Part shown: piece after piece, positions 30,001-44,118 of the stretch | Layout: each line of letters begins with the position of its first letter | How positions within the stretch are numbered: the stretch's first letter is position 1 | Assembly: GCA_022885665.1 (NCBI GenBank) | Contig: JAGQDJ010000014.1 | Span: 1 to 64,000 of the forward strand | Length of the DNA stretch: 64,000 nt | Direction: 5' to 3' | From: Triops longicaudatus | Lineage: Eukaryota > Arthropoda > Branchiopoda > Notostraca > Triopsidae | Made by a program: the position numbers and the translations under genes | The notes under the pieces: generated by a model | The model's input: the letters and a program-made list of their open reading frames with translations, nothing else | The model's database searches: none | What the model was told of the DNA's origin: nothing

Positions 30001-32296
30001 AGACACGACCCAAAGAAGGAGAAACGCAATGCGCAGAAATCTCATTCATCGACAGAGGAGCAAGAGATCTTAAACACATGTGCATGTGTGTTCACACATT
30101 TTTAGGCTCAGGTGTGTTTTGAGTCAACAAGCCACCCTTATGGCAACATTCCCTAGTTCCCCCGAAACGGACAGAAATGGGTTTCGTTTTACCTACCCAA
30201 ATAACGCCACGCAACTCCATAATAGTACGTTCACGCAATCACTGAGGTGTCGAATGACATTTAAGCTTTTCACGAACTTGTTACTGTTTCAAGGTTCCAT
30301 GGTAGTGGCGCACAAACATGCCCACGTCTTCACTGCATTGCTTACTCTCTCGGGAAGTGATATTCAAACAGACTGAAAATAGCTAAATTGGCAAGCAGTT
30401 TTAGTACCGCGGAAAGCTTGGCCAAGGCGAAGAGGGGATTCTTGTGTGTATGGCGAAATGGTTTGGCAAAACCGCAAAGACACAAGTAGGACTGTATTTC
30501 TCGTTAGCCAAGTTGGGCACAAGGGAAAGTACAGTTTATGTACCGACAAGAACAGTTCCTAGTTATAAAGGGACAAGCCGTCACGCTTGTCAAGGAGCTC
30601 CAAAAATGAAAATGATGACATAAGCATTATTGTAAAAGACTTACAAAAGAATAAAGACGAGGAACCAATCTAAGAATGCAGCTGAATTCGTTGCGGAAAT
30701 TCGCTTCACCATTGCAAACAACCATGCATCGCGGGAAACATATTTAAAAAAAAAAAAAATACTGTGGAAACTTTATCAGAAATAAAAAAAAGACTGGTCT
30801 TCCCAAAATTCTGGACAAGAAATTATTTCCCTTCGAGAGAATAACGCAATCTTTTGAACAAGAATTTCCTTAATTCCAAACAAGCTTCTGTTTTTATTTT
30901 ATTTTATTTTTTATTTACTTTTTTTGTGCGTATGTTTTTTATGCCCAACTTTTTACCTATTTTTGATAATTCATAACTGCGCGGAAAATGAAAATAGTCG
31001 TTAAGGTCAGAGATTTCAACAATGCCGATTTTACAAACTAAAATTACTCTAGATTAAAAGAAAAAAATACAATATAGACTCTTCCAATGAAATTACACCA
31101 TTTGTGTAACACTGGAAATTTCGCACAGAGAGCATTGCATTTCTACGCAAAGAACTGTTTTTGTTGAACCTTCTTAATACGTTAGCATCATGTTTGCTGA
31201 AATTAATAGCGACAAATCTTTAATTTCAATTATTATCAGACGCAGCAAAGAATTTTGCATTGCGGGAGCTACGTTCCTTCATGCGACAGATTTCATTGTT
31301 GCTCCATAAACTTCACGTCAAGCCATGACGCAATGTTCATGGTTACTGAACGGACCAGCACGAACTTACGCTCTTACACTACTGCTTAGGGACGCCATGT
31401 ACACTTATCTGGAATGGTCAAATAACGTCGGGAAATCTTTCAGAAGTTTCTAGAAAAGTATTTTGCTACTCTGACAAACTTTGTCGCCAGTAATACTCGA
31501 TATAACAAATTTAATTCTTATGTTCAAAATCTTATTAGAAAATACTACTAATAAGTTTGCAAACATGAGGTAACTACTACATTACTATTTTTTTCTTTTT
31601 TTCCATGACATTTTTAAGATAAACGGAAAATTTGGGCTATATTAGTAGATACATATTTTTTGCAAATTCGAAAAGAAACACTAATTTAGACGAATGGTTT
31701 TCATAACATCCGATCCATTAAATGAAAACATGTCAAGGGAAATTTAAGTTCTGGGGATTTCAGACTTCCTGCTTGATTTAGTTTTAAAAAATCTCTTGTC
31801 TTATTCTTATTATTCGCCAAAGATAATACAAGCGTACAAGTCTATCAAGCTTTACTTTTTCGTAATTATGGTACGTTCGTTCGTGAAGCTGTAATTCTTA
31901 AAGCGAAGTATACCGCTACTAGTAGTATAACGCAAAAAAAGATCACAGAACAATGAATTAGTAACGTAAAATTCCACCTCACGCGGAAACAGACCCAACG
32001 CAGTGGAAGAATGCATGCTGTCCGTGGCCAAGGTCTTGAATGCTTCGTAACCTTGAAAACGCATTCCCCCTTCATCGTATTCTACAATTAACCAAGGTCC
32101 AGGACATAAATCCCACACAAGCTAGCAAATCCTTTTTTTCTGGTCGCCTTTCGAATGTACAGGTACCAAGCCGACCTGTGAATTCACACATACTTGTGGT
32201 TCGCATAATAAGCTTACCTTTGAGCTGACACAAGAGAACGTAACCCAATCACCATGTCCTCTACTTATTTCCTTCACTTTCTGTGTTTTTTCTTAC
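18062..32296. other. 14 kb putative intron, no supported gene
   Basis: AT-rich DNA between two phased exons of the C1-domain gene. It includes a G14 run at 21208-21221, three diverged copies of a roughly 65 bp unit (21632-21706, 24438-24505, 24690-24762) and T or A homopolymers. A minus-strand candidate exon at about 22282-22197 ends GTGTCG|GTAAGG, and another near 32262-32220 has GACATGG and AAAG|GTAAGC; neither phases into the gene. Other frames here look random. Confidence 0.5.
21208..21221. repeat. G14 homopolymer
   Basis: A run of 14 G on the plus strand. Similar runs occur at 38121-38135 (G15) and, as C12 followed by A11, at 32723-32745. They are low-complexity tracts prone to length error in assembly. 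Confidence 0.9.
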
Positions 32297-32397
32297 CTTG
32301 AGCAATAGATGTAACGGCGGGCTGATTAGCGGCGTGGATTGCTTGTCCTCACGCCGGGAACCACAACACGATCGGGGCCAGCAAGGCATCGTTTGGC
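32297..32397 (-). CDS. C1-domain gene, probable N-terminal exon
   Basis: A GC-rich 101 nt exon on the minus strand between TTTTATTGCACACAG and CTCAAG|GTAAGAAAA, both near consensus. One frame is open, entering with two bases and leaving in phase 0, as the exon at 18061-17950 requires. It contains an ATG at 32389-32387, giving MPCWPRSCCGSRREDKQ and ending SPPLHLLLK. A Cys-rich N terminus just before a C1 domain is plausible for a membrane-anchored isoform (inference). The exon may instead continue from 38669-38631, whose phase also fits. The direct splice to the C1 exon over 14 kb is inferred from phase only. Confidence 0.6.
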
Positions 32398-35300
32398 CTG
32401 TGTGCAATAAAACACCCACAAAATACGTATCTCTATCTCCAGTACAACCAACTCCACTCCGGATTTCAGTCTTCGACCACTATCGTAGCCATCACTCCTT
32501 CTCCAAACCCACTACCATGTCGATTTTACACGCACTCCAGATTTCCACAAATCCTGCTTTCTTACTATTTTTTACCTATTTCCAAAGGGGAAAAAAGTAT
32601 ACCATTGCTGGTCACTCAACTTTATCCGGACATTGCACTAAAAATTATAACCGTGAGAGAGCGTGACTTCCACAAACCGTCTCGTTACTCCTCCTTATAC
32701 AACTGTCTTTTTCCTACTACTACCCCCCCCCCCCAAAAAAAAAAATGGGGGATCGAAATATTGTATAAAAAATCCATGCTACGCCTTCGTTCATGCCTTC
32801 ATAGAACGGCATTGTTGAGTACATCAAATAAATTTGGTACTTTTTGAGCTCAAGAATGCGCTACACAATCAGGGCTATCACACCCCTCCGATTTGCTGTA
32901 TAATTTCATAAAAAGGGCAATACACATAAAAAAGGGGGTTGAACGGAAGCCAGCGTTGATAAAAAGAGAATTTACAAGGACAGTTTTACGAACTCGGAGC
33001 TGTTAGTTACAGTCTTCTCTCCCTCTTTCTCTGTCGCAGGGACTTGCACAGTGTTAAGAACTGGGTTGTCTTAGTTATCTGGTCAGAGCCAAGTTTTGCC
33101 TGCATTTGAAATCACCCAGCGTGTCTGCTGGAATGCCATTGTTGAAGATCACACCGTACCAGCAGCAATAACTAAACCAACCCCTTCCTCTTTACTTTTT
33201 GTTCCCTTTTCAAACGTGTACCATACAACGAGAACATTTTCAAGAATGACAACCCCCCTCCTTTTCGTGGTCTATGGGGTGAACTGTTCGCTTTACCAGA
33301 TTTCTATCAATGGCTTCCGAACTAATCTCATTATGCATCTATGTCGGGAAGTTCTCTATAGGATTTAATATGCAAATTACCTCACATAATGTACAAAACC
33401 ACAACATCTAGCATCCCCCTACCCAACTACCCTTTACGGATACTCATCCCCTAGAAACTTTTACAAGCTGCTCAGTTTTGGGCTGACATTTCCTTTCTCC
33501 GCTCCAAAGGAGTCCAAAAGAAATAAGAAAATCAGTGAAAATTTTTAAAAAAGTAATAAAAGTAGAAAACAAAAACAGTTAGTTCGAGAAAACTATAAAC
33601 ACACTTCAGTCGCTCTTGAAACCACGTATTGACACAGTTTAACACTTGCTGGTCAAAGACAGCGCAGGATTTGTTTACATTTGCTTGTTAGCAGCGTAAT
33701 ATAAAAAGCTCTTTGGTTCTGTAACCGTTTCGCGTTTGCTTCCTATTTTTTTTTATTCAGAGTAAGGCACCCCTGTGTCAAAAAAGAAACACTGAACAGT
33801 CGAGAGTCTAGATTGAAAATCTGGAGAACTCGCCGGGTCCTGTAAAACTGGAGTACAACGAAGGAATTAAGGGGCACGGCTTGAAAAGCACATGGCTTTT
33901 TTGTATGTGAGTATTGTACCAGTAAAAAGCTGGCGTAAAAAGAGCAAGGGACGATGCTCCCCATCTCCTGCCCGGATAAAAAAAATCCATTCAGATTCAC
34001 TCAATGGACGCGCTAGTGCTATATCGTTCTTTATGCTACCCATACATCGTGTACAAATCCTCTATCCAAATATTATGAACGTTCGTAACTTGGTTTACAG
34101 TTGTAACATAAAAAAGTACAAGAAATGCATTTTTTTAAAATAATCTGTCAAAACTGCGAAGAAAATTTAACATTTTGTCATTTAAACGTTGTCAAGTATA
34201 CCTGTATTACGGCATGACAATGTAATTTTCCATAAAAATATTTTATGGTGGGATTTGCTAAAAAGCAGATAATACTATTACTTTTTCTAGCTCTTGGCTT
34301 TGATAGTAGTTTAATGGTGATCTTTAAGTGTTTTCAAAAGTCGTTATTAGTTTGAGCTTTTCCCCACCACTGGTCCTTATATGAAGGGTCCTTAACGGTG
34401 TCCAATAAATTGAGGTACATTTGGGTATTCGGCTGTGGCTAGCATAGTACCAGAATTTATAAGACATATTTGTTTAAAATGTATTTTTATACGAAACGAA
34501 ACCACAAATAATTGTCCGTTTAGTTCTCGAAACGTTTTTACTTAACAGGGTGAACACGTACTCCGCATATTTTACTACACTCTAACCCCCCTGGTCGTTA
34601 CATAAGAAAAGCTAGCGAGTTACTAAAACATTCGTTTAGATTTTATTGACCTTGTAATGCCTTGTTTACGTTTTTCGTGCTTTGGCCAACTAAGTTTAGG
34701 CTTGTTGTAATACTCAAAGGGTAGAAAAGCACGTGAAACATGAGAAGCGGACGTCCTTACTTCGTTTCCCTATAATTCCTCACATTCCCGCCAGTTTCTG
34801 GGAAGGGAAGTTGCTGTACTATGCAGGGCGCTACAACGCAGAACACCGAAGAAGAACCCGATGAACTTAACCCCCCACCGACGTTCCTTCACCCCCCCCC
34901 CTTTACCCCCACCTTAAAAACTTTCAAAAGTTGAAGAGCGCCAAACTAGCTTTTTGCCCTTCAAAAATTTCTGAAAGTGTTCCGCTGTTCGTTTCTCATT
35001 AACACGCTCCCCCTTTTTCGTCTTTTGGTCTTCAAAGATCCGCCAAAAAATCATTAAGTATGGCCCACACTCGTGGCCTTACACCCGCATTTCCCCCCTC
35101 TGAACAACGTAAAACAGTTGAACATTTGGAGACCAGAAATTTTACTGCTTTTGGCGCAGCATGGAATTTTTCTTCTTTTTGGCTTAAGACATTTCCAATC
35201 GGTTACATTTAAAAATGTCCAACTTTTACCAGTTCTGAAACAACAAAACGCGCTGACACGCTCTGTGAATTTTGCTTCGACTTTGCAGCATTTTGGTACA

Positions 35301-38300
35301 AATCGAACTGAAAATACTTGAAACAAATAAACAGAATAGTCACGCCTCTTTATCGGCACTTAGCCCAAATAGAAAAACGACAATTGTTCTACTAAAAGCG
35401 TCGTAAAACACTGACCAAAAAATACATCACATGACAGATACTAACGAGATTTGTCACGCGCTCTCAAGGATTTTGCCAAAAAAAAACTTTCGTTTTCTTA
35501 TTACCGATTTGGGTTTGGCTACCACATTCACACGACTTTCTCCAAAAAGCCAACCATGAATTAAGCGAGTTTGTGTTTAATCAGCTTTAATTTCCTTGTG
35601 GTTGGTTAGTCCTTGATTAACTCAGCTTTCATGAGAATGGATAATGTTTTCCCAAAAACACTTCCGTTTCTACACCAACAAATGCACACAACACACTCGA
35701 CACGCACATGGAACATCCACGTAAACGCAACAATCACCTTCGGTTCGTGGGGTACAACTATCTCAAACAGACTGACGCACTTCGGGTTTGGGCTGCCCCA
35801 TCTGATCCCCCGAAAACGAAAAGTGCCAAAGCATTATGGGAGGGACCCTTTTTAACGAACGGAACATTTGGGGAGCCTTTTCTCCCCATGAGCCTACGGG
35901 GAACAGCAAGAACCCAAAAGAAGAAGAAGCAGGAGTAACAAGAAGATGAGCTTGGAAACCGAGAACCGAAGACTTTCCTTGCAGCTTTTTCCCCCAGTGG
36001 CCCGGGACTTTTGGTTTGTAAAGAGTGTTTCGGGGGTGTACGATCAACCCCTCTTCACAAAAACACAAGCACTACAGTACAAGACACTGAGAAAACGAAA
36101 CCATTTATATATACCTCTCCCAAGGAACCGTTGCCAACTTCTTAAGAATTTTGCTCATCCCTCCTTTGAGAAGGACAGAAGAATGTTTAGAACAACGTGG
36201 GTGCTATTTCCCATTGTCAGAAAAAGCACGAGGATCTTCACTTACGTGGTGGCGAATCCTCTGTACGACAAATTGAGACGAGGTTCTTCTTAAGCGGGAG
36301 ACAAGCTTCGCTTTTACGCGAGTTAGGGTTGAATTAGTTGAACCTATTTTGATGGGGACATTCACGAATTTATTAATTCTAACACTATTTATTAGTTTGT
36401 TAACGCTTACTCTGGAAGTAAGTTCAAGAAAATTGGTGCACATTTTTTTTACTATATTTGTTGTAAATACAACTAATTAACCCACGTTTGAACCAACGCG
36501 GTTTGGTACATGAAACAACCTTGTATTTTTCGCGTAGTTCGAAGGTCTATTTTACAAAAGGAAAAAGAGAAACGCTAAGTAATTTGATAGGCAATAGAAA
36601 TACGGACTTGAAAAAGTTTTTAAAAAAACGAAAGTTTGAAATACGTGAAAAAGTTTCTTACATATGGGTACACTTATTCTTAAAGATCAGTTTTGTTTCT
36701 AAAGAACTTGGAATTCACATCAGAAGCGTTTTTTTTTGGTTTTGTTTTCTTATCTGTGATATCGTCTTGTCCCTATGCTATTCCATTTGATTTGACTTCA
36801 CCAACGAAAATTGTCTTGACTATAACAAAGCACAGCCAGGAGAACACGGCAGTCTTCTCGAGACAAACCGCTCGCGAAAAAACACAAATTGAAATTTGCC
36901 GAATTTTATTTTTAAGTGGGTAACAAGTAACTTATAGCTAAAAATAGTTTCCATGTTGCGGAAAAAGTTAACGTGAGGCTTCGATCACTCACTCGGTTTC
37001 CACTTTGAATCACTCACAGTACTTCGCTTTGGCAGTGCATTTTCGAACTCGAAGACAATGCATTCCCACGTATAAGAAACTTGGATATAAGACTGTTTTA
37101 TGAAAACGCTTGGGTAGAAGTGTTGTTGTAAAATAATTGCGTGTAAGGTTTACAAGACTCATTCATAAGAGAACAACTCTTGCATGAACAAAGTTTTCCT
37201 TCGCAGGCACACAGTAAAATACGTGTAGTACCCGGTTGTCTGAAACAGCATTGTTGTCAGTTGTTACGGTTGTCAGTGCAACAGCACTGTGCAACAGTTG
37301 TTCATAATTAATAATTATTTAAGTACGCAGGGAAAATCGGATGTGAGGGACTATTTGCCCAGTTGCTCGAAGCTTCACAGATCAGAATTCGACTTTATAT
37401 TGCACACAATACAGAGAGGAATGGACACATATTCAGTTAGCATATTGCTCTCTTATGTCGGGGCTCAAAAGCTTTAGAACCGCATGTTAAGAGGAAACCT
37501 AATGTAAGTGTTTCCCGATTTTATGAAATATCTCCTATCCGGATTCAACTGCAAAATAACTGTTTGTGAGGAGAAACTCGTGCGTATAAGTAATTTTCCT
37601 GGTCTCGGTTTGTACTTTAAATCCGGACACGGACAGTCTCAACAGAAGGTTCGTTCACACAGGCCACGCTGTTCCCGCGGTGCGAAGTTTCAGTGTTACG
37701 TAAAGCGCCACGCCTTTAGAATGGGATCAATTTCTTGACCAAATCATCATGGTACATCTCAACCGTGCACAGTCGAATCTCGATTCCGCGATACGGATGC
37801 ATTCTGATTCCGGTTCAGCTTTTCAACTATTTTTCTTGCGCTCACAAAAACCTTTCCTTTTGTCACGAACACGATCCAAGGACTTTTGTAACAACTCTTA
37901 AATGGTGTAAGATTCGCTTCTAATGCGCTTAATGAGCATATAATGAAATCGCTAATCGAACATGTAGTGCAAGACTATGCAGCAAAAGAAAATGCTAAAT
38001 GAGACAGTTCAGGTTTGCAACATCATGAAAACGTGATAAAAAGCTTGTTGGGGAGGAGCCAAAAAAGGTGCAACTCTGTCATTACGAGTCTGGAAGCCCC
38101 CAGATGTTGAATGTTGTGATGGGGGGGGGGGGGGGCACATTTAGCGGAAAAAAAAAAATACCGACCACAACTCGACTTGAATACCCAACACAACATTTTA
38201 GCGTAACTGCCAGTAGGTTTCACACATGACTTGCTTAAGGGGAGTTGAAACACGGCCAGCAAGTTCTAATCTTTCCTCTTCCTGAGTCCTGTTATTACAT

Positions 38301-38630
38301 ACAAGCACTGGACAATATACTACATCCTGGAGTACAGAAAACCTGGTAATATTTCTTAGTAGATCATAACTTTGCGTCAGTTTACGAAGGCTTGACCACA
38401 CAGGTGCGCATGTATGCAAATTAGGATTCCCAAAGTAGTAAATGAGCTAATCTCCAGTAGAAGATCGCGGCCAACGCACATTTGACGAGAGTGAATGATT
38501 AATTACTGCATATTTAAACCCATGGGAAAAGTAGGAAATCGTTCGCTTTAAGCCTTTTCAGATGTGCACAGCAAAAACCCGTAAATGAGCTTTTCGATTC
38601 CAACCCTCATGAAGGATAGGAATCTCTCAC
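32398..38630. other. No supported gene
   Basis: Upstream of the candidate N-terminal exon. It contains C12A11 just inside the left part (32723-32745) and C-rich tracts at about 34865-34915. A stretch at 35700-36290 has higher GC and overlapping frames on both strands (plus 115 codons at 35946, minus 101 codons at 35763) but no recognisable protein. Confidence 0.4.
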
Positions 38631-38669
38631 CTGTGCTATCTACTCCTCTTCTTCCGCTTTGCATTCTCC
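38631..38669 (-). CDS. Possible upstream start exon (39 nt)
   Basis: On the minus strand AAATTTTTAG is followed by 39 nt and GCACAG|GTGAGAG. An ATG at 38664-38662 opens MQSGRRGVDST and leaves in phase 1, which matches the two-base entry of the exon at 32397-32297. The agreement of phase is suggestive, but the acceptor has little pyrimidine tract. It may equally be a 5' untranslated exon or a false one. Confidence 0.25.
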
Positions 38670-41184
38670 CTAAAAATTTTCATCACGAGCCGGGTTGGAA
38701 ACCTTAACCGGGATGGGATTTTGCTTCCAGGCAAAAGGGGGTTGTTCTATTCCTATCAACGCCACGGAATTAGTCCTCGGCACGCTACCACTCCCTTTGA
38801 CGTTGTTGGTGGGCTAATGAGTAACAATGGGTTCTGTTCTGCTTGCTGTAAGCTATTGTGAAGGACGATCATGCCTTAGCCATTAACAACGAGAAAGAGA
38901 AAAGAACATGCAAATAAGCCATCAATCGCCTAACGACTCGTGTTAAAATTGTCAATACACAAACCTATAATACTTATCCTTGCTGCGATATACTGTGCTC
39001 TGTAGTCCTTATCAGCAAATATCAAGTCGGAAAAGCGGTTCTGTTCTAACTACATAGCAACGTGCATGATTGGCGTACCTATGCGAGGCTATACGGTAGA
39101 GTTTGCGTGGCCACGCAAGCTATTGAAATGGGATCTTTCATTCTTATTAAACTTGCAAAGAAACCTTTATCTTTCCAGTCTATTAGGCATCTCTTGCACT
39201 GGAGTATTAATTCTGCCTAATGCTTAATCGAATATATATATATATATATATATATATGCTCAACTCGTTTGACCTTTGACTCACTATCCGTTTGCCGACA
39301 AGATTGCTAACATGACGGTATAATGATATCTGATGTTCTGTATATGCATCATACATGACACAGAGAGGACATGGAGAAGATTTTTCTGGACACATGCACA
39401 ATGTGACTACGCTCTTCTAGGAACATTATCATTAAGCTATAATGGTTCAGCATTAAATCCCCAACGAGGGTCAGTCCTAAGTCCGTGTTGCCACATTTGG
39501 GACCGTCACTGTTGGGGTCTTTCTCTTTAAGTTTTGATGTACGGGCTGAGGAAGATGGTAATCGCAATGGGAAAATCGCGTCAGCTCAAAACGCTGGCTT
39601 TTCCCCTAAGCGATGTTGCATCTGCTTAAGTTAAAAAGTGAGCTTCAAGAAACGTTGGTCAGCTGTGGAAGTCATTAGTCCGTCAATGAAAACAACATGA
39701 CTACGCCACCGCGTTACGTCTTTTTTCTTTCCTTTTCTACTTCGTTTTCTTCTATGGCTGCTATTTGTCTTTTTGTTATCTTAGACAAATTAAAAACCAT
39801 TTCACAAGTGGAAAGAAGCTTTAAGTCATCAATTGGGCGTAGTGGAAAGCTCATATTTTCCCTTTAGCTGGTTAAAAGCCACAAAACCGGACGACAGTCG
39901 CCAAAGTGAAGTTTAAAACCCCCCAGAAAGAAAGATTAAGTGTCTTCCAAAATGTTGAGTCCCTTTTTCCTTGCGCCTCAAATCCTAGGGACCCATCTAT
40001 CATGGGAGAAAATCAAGACAATAAATAGAAAGTTCTCTACAGACGCCTAAGATCTGAACAGCCGCACAAAAGGAAAAGAATGTACGTAGACACGACCTTT
40101 GAGATCTTAATATTTTTTTTCTCTTCCTTTTTGGCACCTCCGAAGACTACCAGACCTCAGCGGACGTCCTCAAGTAGCTGCCACATGCCGTTAAAGACAT
40201 CAGTCTGCACACGTCAATCAATAGCATAATAGATTTGTTCGGAATGTGGCGAAAGTACGGTACCACTGGCAGGTATACAGCTAACATAGCTTGACGAAGA
40301 TGTAAAATTAGGAATGGATCCTTCTCTTTTTTTTAAACACTTTTGCTTCCCTATTCGAAATATTGGAAAGTGACGTGATATCTGATCTTTTCATTGGTAC
40401 TAACTATGACTACCGGACCTGTAATCCACAATTTGGTCAGAGACATCACGCATATCTAGTTACCTAATGACTAGAAAGAATCCCGATGCTTCAGGCCGTT
40501 CCGAAGAATAGCTTTCAAACTCGGCTTAGTTTTCGCGGTCCGTTTTAATTTTACTTTTGGTAGCTTACACAAACGCCACCTATTGGAGAGGGCAGTAACA
40601 ATTTAGCTTCTATAAGTCAACTTTTCGCATAGCGGTAAAAAGCCGTCTCTTTTTTTTTTGGTACCGGAGTTAACTTTACGTTAAGCTGAGAGAATGTGAG
40701 CTTTCTGTTTTGTTAAACTCGGTATCGAACAGTGGATACAAGATTATGGTATACATGACGTTTCATAAATGCGTCAATAAAGCCTTCCTGGAACTTAGTG
40801 GAGGGACTGGCAATGCGTCAATATGGTATACTGCAGCATGCGCCTCCTCAGACCAGGATCACCTGCGCCACTTCAGTCAGTACTTGAAACCACGCTTGGT
40901 GCACTGTTGTCTATTGACATGTCGTGTAAACAACAAGGTAAATACCAAACGAGATTTGCACTCGAAGACGGCTAGCTGACGTTTTGTTAGCAAGTTTATT
41001 AAACCTGGTAAATCCTCAGGTGTTATTTTGACATGTGAAACTTCTGTGAGTGAAGAGCTGATGTGGACGTTAAGGCTTAAGTGTTTTTACGTTTGTCGTA
41101 ACAACGACGTCTTTTTTTCGTGGTTTTCTTAAAAAATGCTTGGGGTCTTAGTAATATCTGGACTGTGAATGTAAATTAGTGAAC
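38670..41184. other. Intergenic, nothing supported
   Basis: Contains an (AT)13 tract at 39232-39257. No convincing frames. I looked for terminal inverted repeats of the hAT gene at 41185-44118 in the last kilobase and could not recognise one by eye. Confidence 0.5.
39232..39257. repeat. (AT)13 microsatellite
   Basis: A 26 bp pure AT dinucleotide tract. Confidence 0.9.
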
Positions 41185-44118
41185 ATGGAAGAGGAGACAA
41201 AAAAGAAACCTAAAAAAGGCGGTGCACAAAGATTAAGGGAGAAAAGGACCGCTGGGCTGGAAAAGTCCCCAAAAATTCCAAAGCAACGCAAAATCAGTTT
41301 CACTGACCAAGTAATGCCAGCGTACTTCTCCTTTGTACATTTTGCCGTAATTTCATGCAAATAAATAGGCTGTAGCTCAAGCTGCTGTTCCAACCACATC
41401 CCGAGTCGAGTTCATTTCGCCCGAAGAGCTTCTACCTACCAAAGTTGAATGCGTGTTGGATAGTGGTAAAGTTATTAAAGTAGACGCTTTTCCGTTTTTC
41501 AGAGAAATTGATTAATTATTTGTTTATTTTCTGTTTTAGCATCTTCTGAGCAGCAGACTTCTCAGCCTTCGAACGACGCAAGTTTTGCTGACAAAGAAGT
41601 AAAGTTCACTTTACCCAGTGACTCTACCGTTGAGGAAAAGCTTGCTTTCGTAAGAATCCATCCCATTCAACCCTTGTCATTTGCTGATGTTGAGTCTATA
41701 CCATATGCGCCCAAAAAACTATATTACCGCAAACTAGCAAACGGAGACCAAGCTCACAGATCATGGTTAACGGTTAAAGTTGAAAATAGGGAGATTAAAA
41801 GTCTCCATTGTAGTATTTGCATTGCGTTTTCTCAGAACTCCTCGAACTTTACAACTGGAATGGTAGACTTTCGTCATGCATACCAGAACGTCTCGCGTCA
41901 TGAAAATTCCCAGATTCACCGTGACAGTGTTGCAGCTTTCATTGAGCACAATCAGAATGGAGCTATTGAAACGCTGATAAGCAACGAGCGCCATAATGTA
42001 AGAGTCTGTCAGATTCAAAGAAACATTGATGTTTTGCGTCGAGTTTTTGAGATTGTAAAACACCTGGGCAAACAGAGCCTCCCCTTCAGAAGTCACGGGA
42101 CGAATGAATCTCTGTACAACTTCAACGATATTTCGCGAGATCGTGGGAATTTTCTAGAGACAGTCAAGTTGATATCCCTGTTCGACGATGTTCTTAAGAC
42201 GCATCTTCAAAAGTGTATCGAGTTGAGTGAAAGTCGTAGGTTGTCGGCATTGTCCAGAAATGAATCCGGAAGTCGTGGAAGAGGGCATCTGGTAACTTTC
42301 CTTTCCAAGACAACGTTGAACAAGATGATAGAAGCTATGTTGGCAGAGTTAAAACGGGGAATAGTTCGTCGAATCGAGGAAAAGAAATTCAGCATTCAGT
42401 TAGACTCAACGCAAGATTTTAGTAAAATAACTCGAGGAATACTAATAGTTCGCTTTGTAGCCAATGAGCACCTGGAAGAGAGGCTTTTGGCAATTTCAGA
42501 AATGAAAGAAAGGACAGGTGATAATATGCAGAAGCTGCTGCAGAATTTTGTGTCACAGCATGGTCTGAAAATGGCGAATATTGTTGGCATGTCTTTCAGT
42601 GGCACCGGGAACATGCGTGGCGAGTTTCACAGCTTACAGGCTCAGATTGTTCAGGAGGCCCCGAACGCCCTGCAAGTGTGGTTTCACTACCATATGCTAA
42701 ACCATTGGATTGTTGAGTCTTGCGAGCCAGCGGATGCGAAGCTTTTCTTTGGTTTGCTTAACAAGCTAACGCGCTTTATCGGTGAAACTTGTAAGAAGGC
42801 TGATGTTTGGAGAAGACTTGAGGGCGACTTAGGTCACGACAGGCTAAAGAAGGTACAGGCCTTAGGTCTGACACGTTGGTGGACTCCAGAAAAAACTGTA
42901 CAAAAAATCTTTGGCGAGTCAGGAAGCCTTTTCCTTGATACCTTGGTCGTTCTCCTGGAAATAGCAAATTTAGACATGCTCAACTCGAATGTTGCTTGTG
43001 AGGCCGAAAGTCTGTTTACTTGCTTGAACACCTTCAAGACAATCCTTGTAGCACATGTATTTTTAGAAATTTTTTCCATTTTTGGTCCCGTTTCGAGATA
43101 TTTCCAGACCAAAGGCTTTGATGTTGTTACAGCGTACTTGATGGTTGAAGATGCTAAGAGAACTTTGCTGAATTTAGAGTTTGTCGATGTTTACCACGCA
43201 GCAAACAAATTTGCTTGTTCCATGAATGAAAGGGTGAAGAAGTCTGTTGAAGTTAATTACATATTCCAAATTCCGGCAGAGTTAAAAGAGGTGTTTTTGT
43301 CAAGGAAGAAAAGAATGCTAGGGCAGAACGCCATCTACGATCCTGTGCATTACTTTCGAGTTGAAGTGTTCAGTGTAGTAGTGAATCAATTAGTCGTAGA
43401 TTTGAACAATTGGTTTACGAAAAATATGGATTTAATCACTGACGCTAAACTTTTGGATCCTCGCCAGTTCTCAGAGATTGCAAAAAGACCAAGTATTATT
43501 CCCCCGGGCAGCTTGCGGAAAATTTCTGAGCAAGCGTGTGTTAATGGAGAGGAGCTTAGAAAGGAACTCATCAACTTTGCATCTCTCTATCCCTCACTTG
43601 CCTCACTTTTGAATCATGAAAACAATCCCAAATTGTTAAATGACAATACCGTTACGGATGGTGACAAGGAAGCGGAGCAGGGCGATGAGATGTTTCTAGA
43701 AGGTTGGCTGGATGATTTGGATGAATTGGAGGGATGGGACGAGCGTGTTCAGCAAACTGCCAGTACACCTGCGAGGAAAAAAGGAACGCAGGGACGCAGA
43801 GGTACCTGCGCCTTATGTGTGTCTTGCGTGCATAAGATTCTGTACCGTTCCAACATGTATGTGGCCGCTTACTCAAATCTCTTTGCTGTGTACGAGTATT
43901 TGCTTACTTTGTCGTTTACGCAAGTTAGTTGTGAAAGTGTGTGTGGCAAAATGAAGTCAATTAAAACACGCTTGAGAGATAAAACGAGTGAGACTCTCTC
44001 AGAGGCGCAGATGCTGATGAGTTTTGAAAGAGAGCTGCTTGAAGAAGTTAAATTTGACCAAGTATTGGATGTCGTTCGTCAGAGTTCGGGTTTAATGAAC
44101 AAGTTGCTCACAGTGTAA
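41185..44118 (+). CDS. hAT-superfamily transposase-like protein, ZMYM/DUF4371 type
   Basis: Three exons: 41185-41310, 41369-41465 and 41540-44118, joined by GT-AG introns of 58 and 74 nt. Phases agree and give 933 residues with no internal stop. The N terminus is Lys-rich. A TTF-like zinc finger lies at about residues 165-201 (CSIC, then HE..S..H). The RNase-H-like core follows, with Asp at about 363 (QLDSTQD), and the C-terminal dimerisation region near 880 (CESVCGKMKSIKTRL). Two core residues differ from the family. In the motif usually written Y-D-G-A-x-N-M the Asp is Ser (FSGTGNM, about 428), and the Cys before HxLN is Phe (FHYHMLN, about 456). A long intact frame with a lost catalytic Asp suggests a domesticated host gene or an old inactive copy. 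I found no terminal repeats. Start chosen at the ATG that phases through both introns. Confidence 0.85.

Noticed and set aside
41767..43876. Minus-strand frames within the first hAT gene
   Set aside because: Antisense shadows of an intact 859-codon exon.
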